Of a stretch of 64,000 nt of DNA, positions 1-9,096 are shown one piece after another; position 1 is the first letter of the stretch; every line of letters starts with the position of its first letter. Source of the DNA: Adiantum capillus-veneris (taxonomy: Eukaryota > Streptophyta > Polypodiopsida > Polypodiales > Pteridaceae). Location: NCBI GenBank assembly GCA_014529385.2, contig CM043969.1:76120676-76184675 (forward strand), read 5' to 3'. Both the position numbers and the translations under genes were made by a program. The notes under the pieces were generated by a model. That model was not told where the DNA came from. It saw only the letters and a program-made list of their open reading frames with translations, and ran no database searches.

Positions 1-854
1 ATCTATGAGGTCCTCAGTGGATCTAGATGCGATTGCTAATTGCGTTGCCGATAAATCATGGTCTGAGATCCGAATGAATTCTGAATGTGATTTGTCCTGT
101 GATGTTGTGTGATGGACTGTCGATTTGGTACATGTGCTAGAGGTGTGTTCCTAGTGCGTCAGTACTAACAGTCAGTGTCTGCTAAGATAGTTTATGGCTT
201 CTGTCTGTTTTGCAGGCGTAATCGAGGGCGATTACAATGCTTTCAAGAGGGGGGTATGTCACAAACTGGTGACATGGCTGCCCAGTACAGATACACACAC
301 CTTCCCCTTGGCATGGACAATCTCGGGAAAATGCTGACGTGGCAGGTTCGGTGGAATGCTGACGTGGCATGGCTGTATGGCAGCGTTTTGCGGTGCCTTT
401 TGCGGAAGCAGTGTACGGACATTCTGCTTTTTGGCTACGCAGATGTTACGCAAAGCTTGAGAGAGAGCTTTATTTTTTTTAAAAGATTTGCTTTATTTCT
501 TACCAAGCCTTGTGAGAGGAGATGCATTATTGTTGAATGCTTTTTATGGCGAGCTTTTGGGGCTCTGCTTTTGGCATCCCTTGTAATCTCTTTATAAGTG
601 TGGTCAGGCTTCCCACTTCTCAGAGTATCTGGACGCAGAGTCTGAGAGTGAGAGCCTCCCACTCCCTTGTACTTTGAGTTGTAGATTATTATAAAAAGAA
701 ATACCGAAAGGAGCGCCAGTCTTTGGGGCCAATGTCTCTAGGCGCGGAACTCCGCCGGGCCGTGTCGAATCAATTGTGAACTGTGAACTGTTTTGAAGTA
801 AATTCTTGTCGTGTCGCGGTAGAATCTTGACTTGGTGTGTCCAAGTCTGTTACA
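1..854 (+). mobile_element. 3' end of a family-A Ty3/gypsy LTR retrotransposon (A1)
   Basis: Positions 1-244 look like the non-coding 3' end of an internal region. A polypurine tract (CAAGAGGGGGGTA) lies at about 244-256. The LTR follows at 257-854 (598 bp), beginning TGTCACAAAC and ending GTCTGTTACA. It is recognisably the same family as the minus-strand LTR at 8482-9093, including the shared end GTCCAAGTCT.TTACA. The U3 holds two TGACGTGGCA boxes (about 335-370). A conserved module with GAAATACCGAAAGG lies near 697-735. The rest of the element is outside the window to the left. Sequence right of 854 is family-B pol, so this element was probably inserted in that B copy. Confidence 0.75.
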
Positions 855-2009
855 ACAGCACCTCTTCACGCTTTGCAAAAGAAAGAGGTCACTTTCAGAT
901 GGACGCAAAAATAGATTTCAGCTTTTAGTCTCTTAAAGAAAAAGTTGACTTCAGATCCAGTAATTGTTTTGCCAGATCTTATTAGGAAGTCATTTGTGGT
1001 CTAGTGTGACGCGTGTGGCAGTAGCATCGGAGCAATGCTAATGCAAGATGGACGGGTAGTAGCTTATGAAAGCCGAATTTTGCAAGGGCCAGAGAAGACT
1101 ATGCAAGTCTATGAGAAAGAGCTCTTGGCTGTGATTCATGCGCTTTCTAGTTGGAAGCATTACCTCTTAGGTACTGATTTTGTTGTCCAAACATACCATC
1201 AGACCTTGCGATACTTCTTGACACATTCAAAGCTATCTGGAAAGCATATGCAATGGGCAAACATTCTTTCTATGTTTCACTTCCAAATCATGCCTTTTAA
1301 GCTGTGTCAATTCCTTATCATCATGAGCTTGATCATATGAAGGAATAGTATGCTACTGATGTAGGGCAAGGAACGGCTGTCTCTTAAGCTCAACATGCGT
1401 TACTATGGGCCTTTTCAAGTGCTTGATAAGATCAGCGATGTGGTTTACAGGCTGAAATTGCTCGTGGAAGATTCATAATGCGTTTAAAGTGAGTCTTTTA
1501 AGACCCTTCGTGGGTGAGGTGCCAGAAGATATGCAAGATGAGGATCAGCCACAAGTTGAGGGACTTGATGAGATCCTGATACCTGAGCAAGTTTTGGCAC
1601 ATAAGAGCAGAAAAGTTAAGGGACAGGTTGCAAGACGCTATTTGGTGAAGTTCAAGAATTATCTACCTATGGATGCAAAGTGGATGGAAGAGCATGAACT
1701 GTCAGAGTCACCAAATGTATTGCAGCTTTACCTGGAAGCCTTTGGGTTACAACCTACTTATGCCCCAACCCAACGTGTGCAAAGGAGGGGTAATGATAGA
1801 GCTAGCACATCAAATGTACATATGAATTCAGTGTAATAGATCGAAATGACAAAATTATGAAGGTCTCATTAAGTCATTTGTATCTATGTGTTACGACCTT
1901 TCTTGCGGATACATGCGATGATAAAAGAGTGCTAACAACACAAGATCATCAATGGCATGTATTCATGGTATGCAATCGAGGACGTTTGCGATTTCAAGAG
2001 GGGGGTATG
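855..2009 (+). pseudogene. Ty3/gypsy family-B pol 3' remnant: RNase H, integrase C-terminus, chromodomain, polypurine tract (B3)
   Basis: Decayed tail of a B retrotransposon. Positions 858-1310 match the RNase H region of the copy at 48455-48900, including [12 protein letters not shown] and the downstream W..YLLG. After a deletion near 1310-1345 the integrase C-terminus resumes (MRYYGPFQVLDKISDVVYRL, about 1392-1455). It continues through SLLRPFVGEVPEDM (from about 1489) into a chromodomain ([20 protein letters not shown], about 1640-1700) that would bind methylated histone tails. Stops and frameshifts separate the pieces. The 3' non-coding end and polypurine tract (TTCAAGAGGGGGGTA, to 2007) parallel those of the minus copy at 27178-27670. 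The 3' LTR resumes at 9097 after the A2 insertion. Confidence 0.8.
2005..2009. repeat. Target-site duplication GTATG, left copy (A2)
   Basis: GTATG at 2005-2009 is repeated at 9094-9098, on either side of the A2 element. The five bases straddle the B polypurine tract and the first bases of the B 3' LTR, so removing A2 regenerates a normal B tract-LTR junction. Confidence 0.85.
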
Positions 2010-2233
2010 TGTAACAGACTTGGACACTCCAAGTCAAGAATCAATCACGGCATCACCAAATAACCACTTCAAAACAATTCACAGATCACAATAGATTTGC
2101 AATGGCCCGGCGGAGTTCCGTGCCTAGAGATATTGGCCCCAAAGATTGGCACCCCTTTCGGTATTTCTTTATGTATTAATCAATGATCAAAGTACAAGAG
2201 AGCGGTTAGGGTTTCACTCTCAGACTCTGCGTC
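2010..2233 (-). repeat. Truncated 3' LTR of A2
   Basis: Matches the 3' part of the 5' LTR (8482-8705), starting TGTAACAGACTTGG on the + strand and carrying the shared module (about 2133-2173). It stops at 2233, where integrase coding sequence begins. About 390 bp of LTR are missing. Confidence 0.85.
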
Positions 2234-2651
2234 AAAAGCCGTATCTAAGTCTCGCGTATATTAATCCGCTTCAAAAATCTTATCTTTTGTGCTTAGGAAG
2301 GGTGAAACCTTCGCAGCACCTTCAACAATCTCAAATGGCGCCTTCCCCGTTGAAGACTGTATCGTGTGATTGTAGGCAAATTCCACCAAAGGTAGGTACT
2401 TTTCCCATTGAGTCTTCTGATCTGAGATATAAGACTTCAATACATCTAGAACCACTGAATTTGCAATCTTGGATTGCCCATCAGTCTGCGGGTGGAACGA
2501 TGACGAGAACTGCAACCGCGTGCAAATGTTCTCCCAAATTGCCTTCCAAAACAAACTCGTAAATCTGGGGTCTCTGTTGGAGACAATCGTCTCAGGCATG
2601 CCATGTAATCTGAAAATCTGGGCTACAAACAGTCTCGCTAAATGATCCGGC
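2234..2651 (-). pseudogene. Ty3/gypsy integrase core, downstream part (A2)
   Basis: The minus strand reads DHLARLFVAQIFRLHGMPE, then SNRDPRFTS, FHPQTDGQS and FAYNHTIQSSTGKAPFE. These are the central catalytic-domain blocks of gypsy integrases (the D and E regions of the DDE core). It continues the integrase that is broken off at 4398 by element E. A stop follows KDKIFEAD, but the frame goes on with Y.RDLDTAFD to the deletion point at 2234. The chromodomain expected next is absent. It cannot make an active enzyme. Confidence 0.85.
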
Positions 2652-4178
2652 TGAAGGGGATCGGGGAGCACCACAGACGGAGAGTGAGAGAGAGAGAGAG
2701 AAGGAGACACACACAATGTGGGTGGGGAGACTCAAAGAGTGAGCAGCCCCCTATACACTTATGCTATGTATAAGGTATACAAGTCAGTGGGCGCCCAGAC
2801 TCTGGGCGGCCGGGCAAGGCACAGACGCCTATACCCCAACAACCTCCCACTTAAAGGCGACTGTGCCTTTAAGCAAGAGAACCTAGTCTAAAGACTACAA
2901 AAGGCGAGAGAAAACCGCTCTCAACCGATGCCCACTGGCTGGCTGTGATTGTGTGCATCCGGCTGTCCTGCTCCCGTGTAAGTCCATATACCACCAGACG
3001 TACCGCACACGTACTGCAAGTATGTATGCAATACCTGCATATCTCCCTCGTGCACTATGCCATCATCAGTCAACAAACGACTGACAAAACCTATCAAAGT
3101 GAGAGTAAACACTCGATCACAAACTATGGCGAGAATCTGGGAAAAATTCGACAAAATTTTTCCTGAAAACTGAGCAAAAAACTCAAGTACAATCTCTACC
3201 ATAAACCATAACACTACTCAATGCCAATGAGTAGAAATGCCAAAATGGCTCCACATTTTCACATACAATGGCATTCCGCACTCAACGTACATCAGCGGAG
3301 TGACCGCGCATAAGCAAGCGCCAAAAGATTTGCAATCCGGAAACTTATTCAATGCGAAAACAATGCTCTCAAGAGAGCTCACCGGCACTTGAAAGTGCTC
3401 GCCAAAATGCATGTATAATGGGCATCAACCATGCGCCATAACCATATGCAAACCATCCGCAAAGACCATGAATCCAAGCACAAAATCACTGCCAAAGTAT
3501 TCTGTGAAAACTAGTGAAAGAAGCTCCACCTGTGTGCTCCAAAAAACTGCGTCTCTCAAGAGACTGCCTTGATGGTGTGTAAACGCCTCCGTACTTCGTT
3601 GCCCAAGTCTACCAAAAAACCCTCAAACCACAAGCTTAACACAAGCTGCAATTGCATCTTCAGCTCAGAATTTATGCACTCAACTTCAAGCATCTCCCGT
3701 GCTTCCAAAAGTGCATCAAACTCGCACACAATGCGACAACAGAAAATCTGGAATTTCTGTATACAGTCAGTCTGAGCTGAATATCAGCAAAACGGTGAGG
3801 AATTTGCAAAAATTTTCTTCTGCAAAGTTGTAGACCACGTCTAAACGGATGGGCGCAGTGAATAGAATTCTCAGATCTGCATTCTACAAGGAGAAAAACG
3901 AATCTGAAAACTGTGCTGCTGCGCACACAGTTTTAGGGCAGCACCTTCACTTACACACAATCTTCCACTCTCCTTTTTGAGCTTCCACAAGAGCATACAA
4001 CACTCTCAACTGAGCTCACAAGCTCCCATTGCATTCTCACAAAGCTTCCAAGCTTTCTTAATCTCTCTACCGTCGAGAGAGAGCGAGCTATCGCCTCGAA
4101 GCTCTCAAAGCCGTCGTGCTCTCCGCGGTCACCATAGCTCTGATACCAATCGAAGGGGATCGGGGAGCACCACAGACG

Positions 4179-4255
<77 letters not shown>

Positions 4256-4392
4256 AGACACACACGATGTGGGTGGGGAGACTCAAAGAGTGAGCAGCCC
4301 CCTATACACTTATGCTATGTATAAGGTATACAAGTCAGTGGGCGCCCAGACTCTGGGCGGCCGGGCAAGGCACAGACGCCTATACCCCAACA
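2652..4392 (-). mobile_element. Complete 1.74-kb non-autonomous copia-like LTR element (E)
   Basis: Bounded by perfect CCGGC duplications (2647-2651 and 4393-4397) inside A2 integrase. LTRs are 2652-2841 (190 bp) and 4151-4392 (242 bp). They differ mainly by expansion of a (GA)n tract at 4181-4252. On the minus strand the LTR begins TGTTGGGGTATAGG. The primer-binding site TGGTATCAGAGC sits next to the right LTR (about 4148-4137), with the polypurine tract AAGTGGGAGGT at 2852-2842. The ~1.3-kb interior has no reverse transcriptase, integrase or gag that I can recognise, so it must be mobilised in trans. Its tract and preceding hairpin match those of copia 1 at 31684-31720. It resembles TRIM/small LARD elements. 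Confidence 0.85.
4151..4392 (-). repeat. 5' LTR of element E with (GA)n microsatellite
   Basis: The right-hand LTR contains ~72 bp of uninterrupted GA repeat (4181-4252); the left LTR holds only a short GA run (about 2686-2701). Outside the repeat the two LTRs are nearly identical. The frames of Arg-Glu or Leu-Ser repeats seen across it are translation artefacts of the microsatellite. Confidence 0.85.
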
Positions 4393-4397
4393 CCGGC

Positions 4398-5607
4398 TTG
4401 ACTGTTTTCTTCATTGGAATGAAATGAACCTGTTTGCTAAATCTGTTAATAACAGTGCAAATACCATCGTGACCACTCTGTGTTCTCGGGAGATCAAAAA
4501 TGAAATCCATTGCAATACTTTCCCAGGGGCGGGTGGGTATGGGTAAAGGCTCTAACAATCCCTGTGCCTTATGCCTGTCAAACTTGACCTTCTGGCATAC
4601 TAAGCAACTACGCACAAACTCTTCCACATCCTTTTTGAGTCTCGGCCAAAAATAGTATCTCTCTACCCCTTTCATGGTGGTAGCAATGCTGCGGTGACCC
4701 ATAAAAGGTGGATAGTGACATTCAGTCATAATCTTTTCCCTCAACGGCTGTGTAACGCACAACATGGTTTTTCTCATCAAGTAGCCTTCCCGAATGGAGT
4801 ATCTTGTTACTGTCTCCCCATCCCGTATCCGTGTGAAAACATCTGCAAAATCTGTATCTGTGGCATACTGGTCGTCCATATCCTCGAAGCTCCTATGATG
4901 TATCGTGGAAACAGTCAAAACCAACGGCTTCCGAGACAAAGCATCTGCCACCACATTCTTCTGTCCCTGCACATGGACAATCTGGATGTGAAACTGTGAC
5001 AAGATGTTCGCCCACCGCATCTGCTTTTCCGATAGCTGCTTCTGTGACAAGAAGTAGCGCAAACTCTGATAGTCTGTAAAGATAGTAAAATCCGCTCCGA
5101 GTAGGTAATGCCGCCACTGAGTAAGAGCATGGATAACCGCCAAAAGCTCTTTCTCATAAATCTGTGCTGTCATCTCCGACCCTGAGAACAATCGGCTCTC
5201 GTAAGCAATGACTTCCTGCATTAAGACAGCACCCAGACTACGACCACAAGCATCACAATATACTTCAAATGACTTCTGCAAGTCCGGCAAAGTCAAAACT
5301 GGTCTGTAGTCAATCTCTCTTTCAAGGTCTGAAAGGCAGTCACCTCTGTGGATCCCCACGAGAAAGGGACTCCTTTCTGTGTCAAGATATGCAAAGGGGA
5401 AGCAACCTCTGCAAACTTTTGAATGAACCGTCTGTAGTACGAACACAGTCCCAAGAAGCTTCTAACGTCATGGACATTCCTCAAATCGGGCCAATCACGG
5501 ATAGTCTCTATCTTGGCTGGATCCATTTGCACTCCTGCTGCTGAGACAATGTGTCCCAAAAAGTGTATCTCTCGTAGGAAAAATTCACTTTTCTTTGCAT
5601 TAATCAC
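4398..5607 (-). pseudogene. Ty3/gypsy RNase H and integrase N-terminal part (A2)
   Basis: From 5607 down: the end of the RT connection ([35 protein letters not shown]), then RNase H ([47 protein letters not shown]). The integrase zinc-binding domain follows, with H..H near CHYPPFMGH and C..C in SCLVCQKVKF. Next is the start of the catalytic core (PWESIAMDFIFDLP, VINRFSKQVHFIP). The reading frame shifts near 5300-5450, so this is two overlapping frames. It ends at the E insertion at 4397 and resumes at 2651. Confidence 0.9.
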
Positions 5608-6745
5608 TAACTGTGATCTCGTAATGCCTGAAAGACCTGAAGCAGATGATTTCTGTATTCTGCCTCATTCCTGGAGAAAACAATGATGTCGTCAAAGAAA
5701 GTGCCAACAAATAGCCTGTACTCTCGAAAAATCCTGTCCATCATCCGGTTAAATGTCGCAGGAGCATTGGTTAGGCCAAAAGGCATGACCAAAAACTCAA
5801 ATAAGCCAAAAGTCGTCCGAAAAGTTGTCTTGTAGACTTCTCCCGGCACGATCATGATCTAATGATATCCACTCTTCAGATCAATCCTGCTAAAGCACGA
5901 GGATCCCTATAACCTGTCGAGTATATCATCGATCCTAGGGATCGGAAATCTGTTCTTGATGGTGATTTTGTTGAGAGCTCTATAATCGATGCACATTCTC
6001 CAAGATCCGTCTTTCTTCAAAACCAACAACACTGGAGAGCAATATGATGAAGTACTAGGCTGGACAAGACCCTTTTCCAAGAGGTCTTTCACTTGGTTCA
6101 TAATCTCTTCATTCTGTGCTCGGCTCACATGGTAAGGTGGCCGGTTCGGTGGTGTGCTTCCAGGTATCAGATCAATGGTATGATCTTCAGGACGAGCAGG
6201 TGGTAACTCGCCTGGTAGGCCCTCTAAGAGGCAATCGACGTGAGAGTGGAGAAAATCTTGGCGTTCTTTATCAAGTTTAGACATATTTGTCCTATCATTA
6301 TCGCTTAATTCTTTCATAAAGATCGAGTAAACAAACAGACTGGGTTTTATTAATTTAGAAATGGCCGAAGCCAATACAATAGGGACAGACTCGCCCTTCA
6401 GTTTAATATCAAGTACAATTGTTCTACCCTTCTTTGTAGTCAATGTCGCTTTCCTCGCCCTATAATCGACCACGGCGTTGTTCTTGTGGTACCAGGGAAT
6501 CCCTAAGAGAACATCACAACCCTCCAAAGGCATTATGAAAAAGTCCTCATGCCTCAAATACCCCTGACAATGCAACCGAAGTTTGCCAATGACAGGTGTA
6601 ATGGCTACGTCCTTGCCGGGTGCCACTAGAACTGCCTCCGCAAGTGGTCCCATCCGATCGGGAGTGATCTCGAGCCGCGCCGCCAATTCCTGTGAAATGA
6701 AGTTGACCTTGACTCCTCCATCAAAGAAGATTAGGGTCTCTTGAT
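5607..6745 (-). pseudogene. Ty3/gypsy protease and reverse transcriptase (A2)
   Basis: Protease: [12 protein letters not shown] at the active-site position (about 6745-6700; an unusual DGG where D-T/S-G is normal), then [20 protein letters not shown]. Reverse transcriptase: [52 protein letters not shown]. After a break near 5860-5905 it continues [20 protein letters not shown] and GTFFDDIIVF, where FDD carries two of the catalytic aspartates. A stop and a frame change around 5855-5905 remove part of the palm, so the enzyme is not functional. Confidence 0.9.
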
Positions 6746-8401
6746 CTTTTACTTTGCCCCAAGCTCGGCAAAGTTATGTACTCTCGTCCATGGTGTTGGG
6801 ATCGGTACCCACACAATCTGGAACCAGCCGTGTTTCATCTTGCCTTTTCGTCCACGTTCCTCAGCTGCTCTCGAACTCTCAGGCCTGTCGTCGTCCTTAT
6901 CATTCTGTCCTTTCTGTGCCTTTTTAGGGCACTTCGCGGAGATATGTCCCTGTTCCCCGCATCCAAAGCACTTCCCCTCCCTGACGAAGCGAGCTCGCTC
7001 TTGAGGAGTAAGCTTGGGTCGTGCATCCTTCTTCGCTGGGTTGCTCTGTCTCTTTCTACTTTCATTTCCAGAAGTCTGTTCGGCTCGTTGTGTCATGGCC
7101 TCATCGGTGGGGTAGGTCAGATTGCCAGAGTGAATGGCAAAGCCCCGCTTCGCATGACTCATCAACTCCTGTATAGAAGTTGACTTCTGTTCCAAGCAGT
7201 GATCTCGGATCTCTGTAAGTAGGTAGACCCAAGGTGAACCGCTCAATCTGTTCTCTGAACGAGATCTTCTTGAATGAAGAGGCGGGTAGAAAAGAGCTCC
7301 AGAATCTCTCACAGTAAGCATTTATTGTATCTCTCTTGGTCATCCGAAGATGGTTCCAAGCAGCTCGTATATCGCGTTCATACTCTTGCGTCAACCAAGA
7401 AGAAATAAAAGCTTCTTAAATTTCAGCCATTTAGCTGGTGCAGTCTTGTTTAAAAGAAGCGTGGACTACCGAGTTCGAGCATTCCCCTTAAAGTAAGAGG
7501 CAGCTCTCCGAATCTTGGAGTGCTTTGAGTAGCGTCCTCCCGCGAAAGCGATGTCAAACTGCTGTATAAAAGACAAAGCCTTCGAAGCATCTGAGTATCT
7601 TGAAAAATTGTACAATTTGATCGACTGTCCACCTTCCTTAAACTCTCTCTGACTTTCTTGCTTTTATCTTCCAGAAAGTCATACTGGTTGGCTTTACAAA
7701 AATTCTTCTTGTTCGCATAAAATTTTCCGTCATCGGAGTTTGAACTGTCTGTAGACGAGTTCTCAATAGAACTGTCTGTCACCCTGGGCGAGATTTAGGC
7801 TTCTTTGCCTTTTTCTTACCCTTTCCGAAGCGTTGTTTCTTGCTTCGCTTTTTACCTTTTCTGTCTTCTTCGCTCGAATCTGAAGAGCTAGAAGAACTGT
7901 TAGAAGAAGAAGAAGAAGAAGAAGTGGGTACTCCTTCAAAGTGAACACGCTTCTTCTGTTTCTTTGCTTTGTCAAAATGTCGACTGACGACCCAAATAAC
8001 CCAGGAAGTCAGTGCCTTTCTTCTGCTTTTTGGCTTTCTTTTGCGCGTCAAAAAGCTGAGCAATCTGTGCATCAACCACCTCTTCTAATTCCTTCTCTGA
8101 ATATTGTTTGTGATCAGAAGGTTTCTTGAGAGCGGGTTTCGGGGGTGGTGTAGTGATTTTTCTGCCATTGTGCATGCACTTCCTGAAAAGAAGTCTTGCT
8201 CATATATTTTGCCAATTTCGGATCCTTCGCAAAACTGAGCATCATCTTTGTTGCATCGCCGATCAATTGACGACGCTTCATCTCTCGTTGCTCCGCCTGA
8301 GTAGGTTGAGGCGGGCCATACTCTCTATCGGAATCTTCGTTGTAATCCCTGCCCGCATCTCCAGATGCAGAATGAGTCGACTGATCCTTGCGTAAAGCCA
8401 T
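6745..8401 (-). pseudogene. Ty3/gypsy gag with zinc knuckle (A2)
   Basis: A plausible start is MALRKDQSTHS at 8401, 80 bp after the primer-binding site. The protein then has a basic, lysine-rich stretch with a Ser run (SSSSSS..NSSSSSS, about 7880-7920) and the gag core (SFIQQFDIAFAGGRYS, about 7590-7540). LTQEYERDIRAAWNHLRM (about 7390) follows, and then the nucleocapsid knuckle CFGCGEQGHISAKCP (about 6973-6929). At least three frameshifts break it. The core resembles the B gag at 37758-38051 ([14 protein letters not shown]), so A and B are related. Confidence 0.85.
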
Positions 8402-8467
8402 AGGTGCCGCGGAAAAAAAATTAAAATTGGGGTCGGATTTCCTGTAGAAGAGAAATCGGCCGTGCTT

Positions 8468-8479
8468 TGATACCACTGT
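8468..8479 (-). other. Primer-binding site of A2 (initiator tRNA-Met)
   Basis: The minus strand reads TGGTATCAAAGC one base after the LTR end TTACA. It is complementary to the 3' end of plant initiator tRNA-Met with one change from the usual TGGTATCAGAGC. Confidence 0.85.
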
Positions 8480-8481
8480 AA

Positions 8482-9093
8482 TAGACTTGGACACTCCAAG
8501 TCAAGAATCAATCACGACAACACCAAATAACCACTTCAAAACAATTCACAGATCACAATAGATTTGCACTGGCCCCGGTGGAGTTCCATGCCTAGAGATA
8601 TTGGCCCCATAGACTGGCGCCCCTTTCGGTATTTCTTTATGTATTAATCAATGATCAAAGTACAAGAGAGCGGTTAGGGTTTCACTCAGACTCTACGTCG
8701 AGATGCTCTGCAGAGTGAGCCCTAAACCACAAGGGATGCCCAAAAGCAGAGCCCCAAATGCTTCAAAAATAAAGCAGACTCTGTTTCTCTCTCAAACCCT
8801 CTTTAGGGCTTTCATAAAAAATAAAGCAATTCATCTTCTCTCTCTCTCATGTCCAATATGCGTCCCCAAAAGCTGAGATTTCAGCACCGTAAAATTCGGA
8901 AATCCATACTGCTGCCACGTGGCATTTCTGCCGCTAGATTTAGGGTTTCAACCAGCAGTTAGGGTTAGGGTTTCCAGAAATTAGGGTTCCTGCAGATTAG
9001 GGTTTTTGGCAAAAATTAGGGTTTGCAGGTTTTAGGGTTTCTGGCAGAAATTAGGGTTTTTGCTCTCGGTAGCCACGTCATCACTTTGTCACA
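8482..9093 (-). repeat. 5' LTR of A2
   Basis: 612 bp, on the minus strand beginning TGTGACAAAGTGATGACG and ending GTCTATTACA. The module with ATACCGAAAGGGGCGCC is at 8600-8640. U3 contains eight telo-box-like units (TTAGGGTT) at 8938-9060 that I do not see in the related A1 LTR. Confidence 0.85.
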
Positions 9094-9096
9094 GTA

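Larger units (their letters stand above)
2010..9093 (-). mobile_element. Family-A Ty3/gypsy LTR retrotransposon A2, nested in B3
   Basis: A 7.1-kb minus-strand gypsy element bounded by GTATG duplications. In element order: 5' LTR 9093-8482; primer-binding site TGGTATCAAAGC (about 8479-8468), complementary to initiator tRNA-Met; gag with zinc knuckle; protease; reverse transcriptase; RNase H; integrase; then a truncated 3' LTR (2233-2010). A deletion has removed the integrase C-terminus, polypurine tract and U3, joining integrase codons (2234) straight to mid-LTR. The integrase is also interrupted by element E (2652-4392). Several frameshifts and stops make the coding region dead. The order protease-RT-RNase H-integrase is that of Ty3/gypsy. 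Confidence 0.9.

Noticed and set aside
2944-4140. Several 60-110-codon frames on both strands inside element E
   Set aside because: None shows a known motif, overlapping frames on both strands are equally long, and the element has the hallmarks of a non-coding derivative.
4116-4427. Open frames of Arg-Glu or Leu-Ser repeats, also at 3951-4286 and 21194-21515
   Set aside because: They are translations of (GA)n/(CT)n microsatellites inside an LTR or intergenic DNA, with no conserved flanks.
8938-9060. TTTAGGG-like units taken as an interstitial telomere tract
   Set aside because: Units are spaced by unrelated bases and lie inside an LTR, so they are telo-box words, not a telomeric array.
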